A DNA stretch of 64,000 nucleotides, taken from Paenibacillus tyrphae (GTDB lineage Bacteria; Bacillota; Bacilli; Paenibacillales; NBRC-103111). Every line of letters begins with the position of its first letter. The first letter of the stretch is position 1. The DNA lies in assembly GCF_000722545.1 (NCBI RefSeq), contig NZ_JNVM01000010.1, positions 186,001-250,000 on the forward strand. Reading direction: 5' to 3'. The notes below the pieces were generated by a model. The model was given only the letters and a program-made list of their open reading frames with translations. It was not told the origin of the DNA and ran no database searches. Positions 45,908-52,715 of this stretch are shown piece after piece. The position numbers were made by a program, and so were the translations under genes.

Positions 45908-46576
45908 ATGGAGTTTATTCTGTTTATGTTCTTTGGACTCCTTGAAGTCTATGCATTATTTGCTCTTATGTTTAAAACTTTTAGACTGCCTTATTTTGAA
46001 TACTTCAAGGAAATATCGATAATCGCTGTGGTAGTTGCCCTAACCTCATATTTCATAAGGGTATATTTTGAAATCAATCAGCTCGCTGATATTATTACCC
46101 ACTTAGTTTTATATATTCTGTTTTTCAGGTATATGATAAAAGTTAAGATCTGGAGAGGAATAATTATTTCCTTAGTTTACTTTGGTTACGGTGTGTTAAA
46201 TTTAATTATCTATCTTGTTCTGTCAAATTTCGGATTGGTAACTGAAAAACTTGTCAATAATCCAAGTAGTTTAGATGCCTTTATCCTTCAATTTGCCACC
46301 GCAACAAGCGCTTTACTTATTTCATACGCGCTACATAAGTTTAATTTGGGATTCAGCTTTATTATACGACCACCACATGACTTCTTTATCAAATCAAAGA
46401 TTAAGCGAAGCGACTTTGTAATTCTTACCTCAATAATTATTGTGGCGTGTATATTGATGTTCACTTTTTATTTGATTTTTCATCACAAGTCATTTATAAG
46501 TATTCCCATGATCATATTGTCTTATGTTGTTTTACTTTACCTAGCTTATCGAAAGGACATGTCACGTGATAACTGA
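45908..46576 (+). CDS. 7-TM membrane protein, AgrC-sensor-like but without kinase
   Basis: The 222-residue protein has seven clear hydrophobic segments (for example FILFMFFGLLEVYALFALMF, ISIIAVVVALTSYFI, LADIITHLVLYILFF, IIISLVYFGYGVLNLIIYLV, FVILTSIIIVACILMFTFYL, IPMIILSYVVLLYLAY) and almost no soluble part. That is the layout of the sensor half of AgrC/ComP-type receptors, which have six or seven helices followed by a kinase; here the protein simply ends after helix seven. It overlaps agrB by 11 bases, so it belongs to the same signalling operon. It could be a peptide receptor, exporter or immunity protein. The AT content is far above the host's. Confidence 0.55.
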   Translation: MEFILFMFFGLLEVYALFALMFKTFRLPYFEYFKEISIIAVVVALTSYFIRVYFEINQLADIITHLVLYILFFRYMIKVKIWRGIIISLVYFGYGVLNLIIYLVLSNFGLVTEKLVNNPSSLDAFILQFATATSALLISYALHKFNLGFSFIIRPPHDFFIKSKIKRSDFVILTSIIIVACILMFTFYLIFHHKSFISIPMIILSYVVLLYLAYRKDMSRDN

Positions 46577-47075
46577 TCCAATTGAAAAACTGGCGGAGTT
46601 ATTAGCAATAAAGGCAAAGTCATGGGATGAAAGTATTGAGTTTGATGTAGATGAGATCAGGTACGGCCTTTCAGTTAGGATCGCATTCGCGCTTGTTATA
46701 ATAAGTACCTTACTCATTGGATTTCTATCAGAACGTGTTGTCGAGACGACCTTAACTATCTTTTCGTTTTGGCTGCTCCGTAACCTTACTGGTGGGTTCC
46801 ATTTAAAAAGTCTTACACTTTGCGTTGTTGTTAGTGTTATACTGTTATCAATCATTCCACATATACAAATAAGTCCACTTATTTTACCTTACATTGGATT
46901 ATTAACGTTAGTAATTGTTATCTTCTTTTCAGAAAATAGGGACTTTAAATCATTGTCTCTTACTTTTATGATAGTTTTCTCAAGTATTTTTTTTAGTAAC
47001 AGTTCTATCTCTCTATCCTTGTTTTCACAATCGCTTACTTTAATTAAAATAGGGAGGTGGAAGAGTACATGCTGA
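46566..47075 (+). CDS. AgrB-family peptide-processing membrane protease
   Basis: The 169-residue membrane protein carries the AgrB core LRNLTGGFHLKSLTLC. His79 and Cys86 are seven residues apart, as are the catalytic His and Cys of staphylococcal AgrB. Several transmembrane helices follow. AgrB enzymes cut the AgrD precursor and cyclise the signal peptide. The start is GTG 46566, overlapping the upstream gene. The end overlaps the next small ORF by 7 bases, so a peptide substrate encoded there is likely. Somewhat shorter than staphylococcal AgrB (~190). Confidence 0.85.
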   Translation: MITDPIEKLAELLAIKAKSWDESIEFDVDEIRYGLSVRIAFALVIISTLLIGFLSERVVETTLTIFSFWLLRNLTGGFHLKSLTLCVVVSVILLSIIPHIQISPLILPYIGLLTLVIVIFFSENRDFKSLSLTFMIVFSSIFFSNSSISLSLFSQSLTLIKIGRWKSTC

Positions 47076-47182
47076 AGAAATACCTGGCAAAAATCATCTC
47101 GTCTTCTGCAAAGGAAGGCAAAGCAGTTAAGCTTCGTAAGGAATTTCTTGGGAGGCCAACTGCACTAAAGAAAAGCAAGTGA
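47069..47182 (+). CDS. small cationic peptide, candidate AgrB substrate (AgrD-like)
   Basis: ATG 47069, with GGGAGGTGG 8 bases upstream, opens a 37-codon frame overlapping the agrB stop: MLKKYLAKIISSSAKEGKAV followed by KLRKEFLGRPTALKKSK. Position and size fit AgrD: a short amphipathic leader (LKKYLAKII) then a central segment. However there is no cysteine, and the tail is basic instead of acidic. If it is the signal precursor, ring closure would have to use a serine (SSS at 11-13) or the peptide may stay linear. Experimental proof is needed; it could also be an unrelated peptide. Confidence 0.5.
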   Translation: MLKKYLAKIISSSAKEGKAVKLRKEFLGRPTALKKSK

Positions 47183-47193
47183 GTTGGTGACAC

Positions 47194-47535
47194 GTGATCA
47201 GCACTATGCCTTTATTTTGTTTGGACGATAAAGGTAAAAATTGTTGGATTGATGGACTAGATATACTATACATTGATCTGTACAAAAGAAAGAAGCTAAG
47301 GTTCCATTTACTGAATGGCGTGTATGTATTTCAGTTCGATGGATCTTTGGAAACTTGCGTTAGAATGTTTAGTCCTTTTGGATTCGAGGAACTTGATTCG
47401 AAAAATTTAGTCAATATCAACAAAATTAAGTATATAGACGACAAGCTAAGAATCGCATATTTCGACAATAACTTACACACGACGATATCATTCAGAAATA
47501 TGTACAAAGTAGAACATCTTCCTAAAAAAGAGTAA
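47194..47535 (+). CDS. stand-alone LytTR-like DNA-binding protein (113 aa)
   Basis: The C-terminal half reads FEELDSKNLVNINKIKYIDD, then LRIAYFDNNLHTTISFRNMYKV, which follows the LytTR pattern (F.R..KS.LVN...I..I...... V.F.N...L.VSR...). The N-terminal half, LDILYIDLYKRKKLRFHLLNGVYVFQ, supplies the first strands of the same fold. There is no receiver domain. LytTR domains are the DNA-binding parts of AgrA/ComE-type regulators, so this is a plausible output of the AgrB module. The start is GTG 47194, 11 bases after the peptide gene. Confidence 0.7.
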   Translation: MISTMPLFCLDDKGKNCWIDGLDILYIDLYKRKKLRFHLLNGVYVFQFDGSLETCVRMFSPFGFEELDSKNLVNINKIKYIDDKLRIAYFDNNLHTTISFRNMYKVEHLPKKE

Positions 47536-47578
47536 AACCCGCGCCAATATTGGGGAAAAGCGGTTTTTACTCTTTTTT
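47525..47578 (+). terminator. terminator of the Agr-like operon
   Basis: AAAGAGTAAAACC pairs with GGTTTTTACTCTTT around a GC-containing loop and runs into a T-tract, overlapping the end of the first LytTR gene. Confidence 0.75.
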
Positions 47579-47609
47579 TAGCAATTTTTCTCCATATCAC
47601 AAAATAAAA

Positions 47610-47629
47610 AAATTGTAAACATACAATTT
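47610..47629. promoter_or_regulatory. perfect palindrome, probable operator
   Basis: AAATTGTA (47610-47617) and TACAATTT (47622-47629) are perfect inverted arms around AACA. The site lies between the two LytTR genes, about 95 bases before the second one. It may be bound by one of the LytTR proteins or by a phage repressor. Confidence 0.4.
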
Positions 47630-47724
47630 GGAGGTCATTTTGTCGATTCCATAGCTACCATTTCTTGTGATATATTACTGACAAAGGAGCAAACAATGCG
47701 CATAAATTGGGGAGGGGATCGAAG

Positions 47725-48204
47725 GTGAGCTTGATGTCGTTGCTGTCCATGCTAAATGATGCTGACCCCTCCGAAGAACATGTTAAGATAGCAGTCGATA
47801 ATTATCGAAAAATGGTAGATGTGATTTCAGAGCTAATCCAAAAAGAAGAAAGATTGAAAGTATTGGTCATTGATTCGAACGACCCTGAAAGCTTAATAAA
47901 CATCGATTTAACGGATTGCTATTACTGGCGTCTCATAAGCAAGCATCCCAGACGCATACATTACTATCATAAAAGTGGTAACGTTTACGAAGGAGTTGTA
48001 TTGATGGACGATTTTGATACTTGCTCCAAAATATACAATCTCGATTTGTGGAGACTGGACAACTCTAATTACGTCAATATGAAGCTTATTACCGAATACG
48101 ATTCGGTAAGAGGGCAGGTCTTTTTTAACCAGGAGAAAATACCGGCTGCAGAAGTTGCAAGAGTACATAAAAAAACAGTAAAGCGATATTTAGAGTCAAA
48201 ATAA
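47725..48204 (+). CDS. second LytTR-like protein with N-terminal helical region (159 aa)
   Basis: Residues ~60-155 fit a LytTR fold: INIDLTDCYYWRLISKHPRRIHYYHKSGNVYEG, then FDTCSKIYNLDLWRLDNSNYVNMKLITEYD (compare ..F.R.H.S.LVN...I) and a final VFFNQEKIPAAEVARVHKKTVKRYL. The first 55 residues are helical. GTG 47725 follows GGGGAGGGG. It sits just before the lysogeny switch, which would let a density signal reach the repressor region. Confidence 0.6.
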   Translation: MSLMSLLSMLNDADPSEEHVKIAVDNYRKMVDVISELIQKEERLKVLVIDSNDPESLINIDLTDCYYWRLISKHPRRIHYYHKSGNVYEGVVLMDDFDTCSKIYNLDLWRLDNSNYVNMKLITEYDSVRGQVFFNQEKIPAAEVARVHKKTVKRYLESK

Positions 48205-48330
48205 TGACATAGAAAACTTTCGCTCACTGTTCTAGTTGTTTAGCATTTTTGGTTGAATGGGAACGTTTGTTCGTATTATAATAAGAACACCAGATATTAC
48301 TATCTCAAAACATAACAGGCGGTGCGACTT

Positions 48331-48456
48331 GTGGACAATAAAAAAAATGATAAAAAAGATGTTGATATTATAGAATATCTAAAAAGATATGGACTGTACG
48401 AAAATTGGATCAATTTAAGGAACGATTTGCTCTTACAAAAGAAAGAAACCCCTTAG
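48331..48456 (+). CDS. small ORF (41 aa) convergent with the repressor gene, unknown
   Basis: A GTG-started frame encodes VDNKKNDKKDVDIIEYLKRYGL followed by YENWINLRNDLLLQKKETP. Its end overlaps the 3' end of the repressor gene by 47 bases. The ribosome site (GGCGGTG) is weak. It could be a real small protein or a chance frame; the highly charged sequence gives no family. Confidence 0.3.
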   Translation: MDNKKNDKKDVDIIEYLKRYGLYENWINLRNDLLLQKKETP

Positions 48457-48775
48457 CTTCTTCTTCTGTTAATTGTTTACCATCGACTTTAAGATTGTAT
48501 TTATTAAGAATGTCTGAAATGTTGTGTAAATCGATGTCATGATTTAATTCTTCAATACTGTCCTTGAATTCAACTGTTTTTCCATAAGATAACCAATCAA
48601 CAGAAACCTCGAAATATTCTGCGATTTTCCCAGTTATTTCAAAGCTAGGCTCTCTTTCACCTCTCTCATACATTCCTACTGCGCTTTCACTAATTTTAAT
48701 GATTTTAGCAAGTTGTTTCTGAGTTAATTTTTTTCCAACACGCAGATCGCGTAGTCGTTTACCAAAACCAGTCAT
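48410..48775 (-). CDS. cI-type phage repressor (XRE family)
   Basis: The 121-residue protein has an N-terminal XRE helix-turn-helix (LRDLRVGKKLTQKQLAKIIKISESAVGMYERGEREPSF), then a short helical C-terminal region. It is the only early gene on the minus strand apart from the recombinase and is divergent from a Cro-like gene across five matching operators. This is the standard lysogeny control layout. There is no peptidase domain for RecA-linked self-cleavage, so induction must work in another way, perhaps through an antirepressor or the signalling genes next door. Confidence 0.85.
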   Translation of the reverse strand: MTGFGKRLRDLRVGKKLTQKQLAKIIKISESAVGMYERGEREPSFEITGKIAEYFEVSVDWLSYGKTVEFKDSIEELNHDIDLHNISDILNKYNLKVDGKQLTEEEAKGFLSFVRANRSLN

Positions 48776-48798
48776 ATAGAATCACCCATTTCTATTTT

Positions 48799-48893
48799 AA
48801 CACAAAACGTGTTGATTAATATCTACCGCACAAAATGTGTTGACCGCACATATCGTGTTATGCTATATTAATTCCAAGAACACAATATGTGCT
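48799..48893. promoter_or_regulatory. four operators of the lysogeny switch
   Basis: Four 15-bp sites share the pattern NNCACANNNYGTGNN: AACACAAAACGTGTT (48799-48813), CGCACAAAATGTGTT (48827-48841), CGCACATATCGTGTT (48845-48859) and AACACAATATGTGCT (48879-48893). They cover both divergent promoters between the repressor and the Cro-like gene. Confidence 0.8.
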
Positions 48894-48918
48894 TTTTAAA
48901 GAGAGGTGGTGACGACGC

Positions 48919-49170
48919 GTGAAAGAGTTAATTGCAAAAAAACTGATTAAATTACGCGGAGACAAGTCAAGAGAAGCAGTCTCAGAATCTGTCGGTATAA
49001 GCGTGAGTGCTTTGCAAATGTACGAAAATGGGCAGCGAATTCCAAGGGACGACATAAAAGTTCGCTTAGCCAAATTTTATAACGTTACAGTTCAAGAGGT
49101 TTTTTATGACTACGAACAACACGAAACGTGTTCTTCTGTGATTCATAACTCCAAAATTAATTCAGCATAA
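48919..49170 (+). CDS. Cro-like XRE-family regulator (83 aa)
   Basis: The 83-residue protein is mostly one XRE domain: LIKLRGDKSREAVSESVGISVSALQMYENGQRIPRDDIKVRLAKFYNVTV. GTG 48919 has AGAGGTGGTGA upstream. Divergent from the cI-type gene and sharing its operators, it most likely acts as Cro, turning down the repressor promoter at lytic start. Confidence 0.8.
   Translation: MKELIAKKLIKLRGDKSREAVSESVGISVSALQMYENGQRIPRDDIKVRLAKFYNVTVQEVFYDYEQHETCSSVIHNSKINSA
49118..49132. promoter_or_regulatory. fifth operator, inside the 3' end of the cro-like gene
   Basis: AACACGAAACGTGTT is a near-perfect copy of the four upstream operators, about 230 bp downstream of them within the coding sequence. It could support DNA looping by repressor oligomers. 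Confidence 0.6.
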
Positions 49171-49283
49171 CGGACAGTTTCCATTTTAGCAGATAAGGAA
49201 AATTCTTCAATGAAGGCGGTGAAAATTCAATGCCCGTCCCAGCCCAGTCTCTGCATACACATACACATAGGAGGTCGATTCCT

Positions 49284-49562
49284 ATGGAGAAAGCCGCGCA
49301 GCTGGGAAATGTGGTTGAAACCTACAAAATCGAGAATACAACAATAAGCATTTATGATGGAGCATTGGCCGAAACGCCTGAGGAAAACGAAAAAAGAATT
49401 AACGAGCTCAGGCAAATGATTTGGGTACTATGCAAAAAGCGTATGGCCGAATCCGAAGTCATTCAGGCTTACCATCAGGCGGCAACAGAAGCCGAGCGCG
49501 ACGCTCTGCTTCCGGCTCTCGAAGCTGAAGGGTTCACCGTTGTTCCGAAATATGCGCCTTGA
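49284..49562 (+). CDS. phage early protein (92 aa), unknown
   Basis: ATG 49284 follows AGGAGGT with 9 bases spacing; an earlier ATG at 49230 is ignored for lack of a good site. The product is acidic and helical (ETPEENEKRINELRQMIWVLCKKRMAESEVIQAYHQAATEAERDALLPALEAEGF) with a basic KK-R patch. No family was recognised. Confidence 0.6.
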   Translation: MEKAAQLGNVVETYKIENTTISIYDGALAETPEENEKRINELRQMIWVLCKKRMAESEVIQAYHQAATEAERDALLPALEAEGFTVVPKYAP

Positions 49563-49670
49563 AATTGCTTAGTTTTATGCCTAATTGTTCGCATATCGTT
49601 CTTATATCCATTTTAATCATAAATCCTCCCGATGCATTCGTCAGTATAACTTGATTTTACAACAGACGGA

Positions 49671-49699
49671 TGTCACAAATATATCCATTTTACGTGACA
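49671..49699. promoter_or_regulatory. TGTCAC/GTGACA inverted repeat
   Basis: Arms TGTCAC (49671-49676) and GTGACA (49694-49699) flank 17 bases that contain ATATCCATTTTA. The same ATATCCATTTTA occurs about 80 bases upstream (49604-49615). The site directly precedes the XRE gene at 49716 and is a candidate operator for it. Confidence 0.35.
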
Positions 49700-49715
49700 G
49701 AAAGGACGTGGGAAC

Positions 49716-50213
49716 ATGTCGATCGGTGAAGCCATTGGCACCTATCGCAGCGAGGATAAGATCACTCAACGGGAACTGGCAAGTAAGCTCAATATGGATC
49801 GCAGCCTCATTTCAAAAATCGAAACTGGAGAACGCGAATGGCCGGAAGCCCACGACGCTAAACTGGCAAGTTTGAACTACAAACTTGCTATTAAATTGGC
49901 GGACGAGCGTACCGGAGGATATTTCTCCAACATACTTGATGATGTTCCTAACCTCGATCTTCATCCAGCAGCGCTCAAAGATGTGCTTTTGAAGGATCTC
50001 GACGATCTTGAACATGCATTGGAGGGGCTCACCTTGGCGAAGCATATAGACCCGGTCAAACGACGCGAGAGTGCCGAACGTGTCTGGCATGAAATAAGAG
50101 ACGTGATCGAAAAAGCCGCTGTATTGCAGGGGGTTCTGGAAGAGGAATTCGGACTGGATCGCCGTAGGCTAGCTAAAAAGCACGAAATGGAGGTGAAGCG
50201 CGGTGAACGCTGA
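49716..50213 (+). CDS. phage XRE-family regulator (165 aa)
   Basis: The N-terminal helix-turn-helix (IGTYRSEDKITQRELASKLNMDRSLISKIETGEREWPE) is followed by a helical region (LKDVLLKDLDDLEHALEGLTLAKHIDPVKRRESAERVWHEIRDVIEKAAVLQGVLEEEFGLDRRRLAKK). AGAAAGGACGTGGG precedes ATG 49716. It overlaps the following ORF by 11 bases. A third regulator of this type, downstream of cI and cro, fits an early-gene control protein. Confidence 0.75.
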   Translation: MSIGEAIGTYRSEDKITQRELASKLNMDRSLISKIETGEREWPEAHDAKLASLNYKLAIKLADERTGGYFSNILDDVPNLDLHPAALKDVLLKDLDDLEHALEGLTLAKHIDPVKRRESAERVWHEIRDVIEKAAVLQGVLEEEFGLDRRRLAKKHEMEVKRGER

Positions 50214-50484
50214 AAAACATGTTTTTTTCTTGGACATGCTGCAAGCTGAAGGGATGCAATCAGGGGTTGTTTATGCCAGCGGGCTATTAAAGGCACACGA
50301 AGTGGTCCGCATGGCTGCAGAGTGCCGGGCACAGGAAACGATTCGGTCGATGACAGCGCGGATTCTAGCAGAAAACGAAAAAGCCGCCGGCCAGGGCGAC
50401 TTAGTCGTGAAAATGGAAAATATGTTCCCCTATAGTATACCTGCTTTGGAATCAGTTGACAAGGAGGTATGTGGCAATGTGTGA
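50203..50484 (+). CDS. phage early protein (93 aa), unknown
   Basis: GTG 50203 overlaps the XRE gene; GGAGGTGAAG is just upstream. The product (KHVFFLDMLQAEGMQSGVVYASGLLKAHEVVRMAAECRAQETIRSM) is helical with a hydrophobic centre and no recognised motif. It overlaps the next ORF by 8 bases, so the genes are coupled. Confidence 0.55.
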   Translation: MNAEKHVFFLDMLQAEGMQSGVVYASGLLKAHEVVRMAAECRAQETIRSMTARILAENEKAAGQGDLVVKMENMFPYSIPALESVDKEVCGNV

Positions 50485-50845
50485 CAGCAAAATGAACAAA
50501 TTAATTGCAGATATTTGCGTCCTCGCCCGATCGATTTCAAAGAGCACTGACGGTGCCATTCGGATCGATGTTGATTACGCAAGTCATGTGGATCTATTCA
50601 CAGTCCGAGTATACAAAGGACAAGACACTGTCTCCGCGATTATTTGGGAAGACGTTTATTTGGATGGAGTCAACAAAACTGTTATTTCCGACTTAACTAA
50701 AATCAAAAACAAAATTGTTGAGTTCCTAGTCGCAGGAGAAATTGATTTCACTCAATTGTTTGTAGGGAGTAAGGGTTCGAAAGACATGTATTTTTTAATA
50801 GATCGACATCACTCCATTCAAAAAGGGAAGAGTGGTCCGAAGTAG
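50477..50845 (+). CDS. phage early protein (122 aa), unknown
   Basis: ATG 50477 is chosen because AAGGAGGT ends 8 bases before it. The product mixes strands and helices (GAIRIDVDYASHVDLFTVRVYKGQDTVSAIIWEDVYLDGV) and ends with a basic tail (HHSIQKGKSGPK). No family was recognised. Confidence 0.55.
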   Translation: MCDSKMNKLIADICVLARSISKSTDGAIRIDVDYASHVDLFTVRVYKGQDTVSAIIWEDVYLDGVNKTVISDLTKIKNKIVEFLVAGEIDFTQLFVGSKGSKDMYFLIDRHHSIQKGKSGPK

Positions 50846-50871
50846 GTGTTTACTTAGGGAGGGATGATATC

Positions 50872-50937
50872 CTGCGATTTTGAGCCGACACTGTCGGCTT
50901 TATCGCAGACGGATTAGGTTGCTGATCCGTCTGCGAT
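50872..50937 (+). promoter_or_regulatory. two mutually exclusive hairpins in the leader of the gene at 50964
   Basis: AGCCGACA/TGTCGGCT (50883-50899) forms one stem that extends outward with CTGCGAT (50872-50878) pairing with ATCGCAG (902-908). The same ATCGCAG begins a second, 13-bp perfect stem ATCGCAGACGGAT (50902-50914) / ATCCGTCTGCGAT (50925-50937). Only one of the two full structures can form. There is no T-run, so this is not a simple terminator. Confidence 0.6.
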
Positions 50938-50963
50938 GCGGCTGACGCAAGGAGGGGTTAGGG

Positions 50964-51173
50964 ATGTTGCTGTTAAAAGGCGATCACATACGGCTAAAAG
51001 ACGGACGAGCTGTCGAGGTGCTGGATACATGGGGCATTGCTCGTTGTCATGCAAAGGTGAGCTTTGACGATGGCAGCATAGCCTTGATCATATCCGAACG
51101 AGATGTTGCAGCTTTAATAAGCCGTCCAGCACTGGAGCGGAAAAAGTGGGGAGGTGGAAAACGTGTCAATTAG
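50964..51173 (+). CDS. phage small protein (69 aa), unknown
   Basis: AAGGAGGGG precedes ATG 50964. The product has a KOW- or SH3-like strand pattern (LLLKGDHIRLKDGRAVEVLDTWGIARCHAKVSFDDGSIALIISERDV) and a basic tail. It overlaps the next gene. No function assigned. Confidence 0.5.
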   Translation: MLLLKGDHIRLKDGRAVEVLDTWGIARCHAKVSFDDGSIALIISERDVAALISRPALERKKWGGGKRVN

Positions 51174-51543
51174 CATCGATCAACTGGCAGGCGGCGGTGC
51201 GTCAGAGCGTATTCAGCGAGAGCTGAACAAGATTGCGGAGAACGTGCTTGACCCTAACACGAAGCCGGACGCCGTCCGGAAGCTAACCATTGAGGTCTCA
51301 ATCAAACCGAATGAGGCGCGGCAGCTCGGAGACGCTGAGATAACCGTCAAGTCGTCTCTTGCTCCAGCCAAGGGATTGCCGTCAGCCTTTGTCTTCGACT
51401 ATGACGGAAAGGGCAACGCCGTCATGAAGGAATTGAAAATGGGTAAGGACCGGGATCAGACCGCCTTTGCCGATAACGGCGAAATCGTCGATGGAACAGG
51501 TACGCCTGTAAAGAATGTCGTCAATCTGACGCCGTTCAGGTAA
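51163..51543 (+). CDS. conserved phage early protein ('replication terminator protein'-type), 126 aa
   Basis: GTG 51163 follows GGGGAGG by 9 bases; the GTG at 51154 abuts that site and is rejected. The sequence (SIDQLAGGGASERIQRELNKIAENVLDPNTKPDAVRKLTIEVSIKPNE, then DAEITVKSSLAPAKGLPSAF) resembles small Bacillota phage proteins that are often annotated as replication terminator proteins. That label is weakly founded. Confidence 0.55.
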   Translation: MSISIDQLAGGGASERIQRELNKIAENVLDPNTKPDAVRKLTIEVSIKPNEARQLGDAEITVKSSLAPAKGLPSAFVFDYDGKGNAVMKELKMGKDRDQTAFADNGEIVDGTGTPVKNVVNLTPFR

Positions 51544-51571
51544 TTCTAAAAAAAACTGGGAGGAATTTTCC

Positions 51572-52309
51572 TTGATTAAAGAAGCGATAGATAAAATTTT
51601 GAGCCTGGCCAAGCATACCGCGCCAATCCAGACCGTTGAAATCGACGGTCAGACCTACACGAACGCGGAGCTGACGAAGATCAGAAAGCCGTTGATCGAT
51701 CATATTGAGGTACATAACCTCAGCGGCATCGTGGAATATTTATTGTCCGACTTTGATCTCCAATTGCCGGTTATCCTTCATGTCATTTCCCCGACGGAGG
51801 TCCGGGTACTCACTTCCCTTAATGGCGATTTTAACCGGAGCACATTGATCACCGCAACGGCCTTGCTTCCGCGCATTAGATTTAACGACTACCACGACCT
51901 GGAGTCATTCAACATTTTGCTTCAAAGCTGCTTTGTCCCGGCCGTCTCGGAAGATTTACGCAATGATCGGGAAGCGGTGCTGCGATTGGTCGGCAATGTG
52001 AAAGACGAGCAGGTAATGTCGTTTGGCGATGATGGCATCAGCCAGTCCGTTGCAGCCAAAACAGGTGTGGCTACCGTCGAAAATGTCCCGGTACCCAACC
52101 CTGTCCATCTTAAACCGTTCCGGACATTCGTTGAGATCGAGCAGCCGCTTTCTCCTTTCGTGCTTCGGCTGAAAAAGGGCCCGGAAGCCGCGCTATTCGA
52201 AGCAGACGGCGGGGCGTGGAAAGTGATGGCCATTTCTGGGATCAAGGCATATTTGTATGACAAACTCAAAGAGCGCATCTTGAAAAATAATATCGTCATT
52301 GTAGGCTAG
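51572..52309 (+). CDS. conserved phage protein (245 aa), unknown
   Basis: A TTG start at 51572 follows GGGAGGAA. The product begins IKEAIDKILSLAKHTAPIQTVEIDGQTYTNAEL and contains a DFDLQLPVILHVISPTEVRVL strand region and VHLKPFRTFVEIEQPLSPFVLRLKKGPEAALFEADGGAWK. The preceding gene ends with a similar VVNLTPFR, hinting at a shared motif. Typical of phage early regions next to PcfK-like genes; function unknown. Confidence 0.6.
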   Translation: MIKEAIDKILSLAKHTAPIQTVEIDGQTYTNAELTKIRKPLIDHIEVHNLSGIVEYLLSDFDLQLPVILHVISPTEVRVLTSLNGDFNRSTLITATALLPRIRFNDYHDLESFNILLQSCFVPAVSEDLRNDREAVLRLVGNVKDEQVMSFGDDGISQSVAAKTGVATVENVPVPNPVHLKPFRTFVEIEQPLSPFVLRLKKGPEAALFEADGGAWKVMAISGIKAYLYDKLKERILKNNIVIVG

Positions 52310-52322
52310 ACGCTCAATATAT

Positions 52323-52344
52323 GCCAGGGGCTTCAACCCCTGGC
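52323..52344 (+). other. intercistronic hairpin
   Basis: GCCAGGGG (52323-52330) and CCCCTGGC (52337-52344) form a perfect 8-bp stem with loop CTTCAA, immediately before the ribosome site of the next gene. It may tune translation or mRNA stability. Confidence 0.5.
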
Positions 52345-52361
52345 ACAAAGGAGGGAAAGGC

Positions 52362-52703
52362 ATGCCGGTACAAGCAGCGCTTCGGCACATCCAAAAAGAA
52401 GTAGGGGACAACGCCAAAGATAAGATGTACGCATATGTCGGAGGCCAACTAATGAAATTTATCCGCGAGAATCCGGATAAAGCTCCGCTTTTCACCGCTC
52501 CAGGTAAATCCATCAATGGCAGCTTTGAGGCGATGCGGAAAGTTGCGGAGAAGGTTCGAGTTGGCAACACGGCCGCGCTCGATCCGGACGAGGGCATGGC
52601 TATTGTGCTGGAGTATTACGGTATCAAGCAGGAAAAGCCAGCGCCAGCACGGGAGACGGTAGACGTCGGCCTCAGCGTTGATCTGGACGAGCTGCTGCTG
52701 TAA
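52362..52703 (+). CDS. PcfK-like protein (family that also contains AcrIIA9-type proteins)
   Basis: The 113-residue protein reads RHIQKEVGDNAKDKMYAYVGGQLMKFIRENPDKAPLFTAPGKSINGSFEAMRKVAEKV ... LDPDEGMAIVLEYYGI. The order K-S/T-hydrophobic-x-G-x-F-x-x-M ... D-x-E-hydrophobic-x-YYGI is the PcfK-like pattern, and the gene is directly followed by a PcfJ-like gene, the usual partner. In databases, proteins of this family are often named after AcrIIA9, a Cas9 inhibitor. Anti-CRISPR activity cannot be inferred from the sequence alone. Confidence 0.6.
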   Translation: MPVQAALRHIQKEVGDNAKDKMYAYVGGQLMKFIRENPDKAPLFTAPGKSINGSFEAMRKVAEKVRVGNTAALDPDEGMAIVLEYYGIKQEKPAPARETVDVGLSVDLDELLL

Positions 52704-52715
52704 GGAGGGAAGGGC

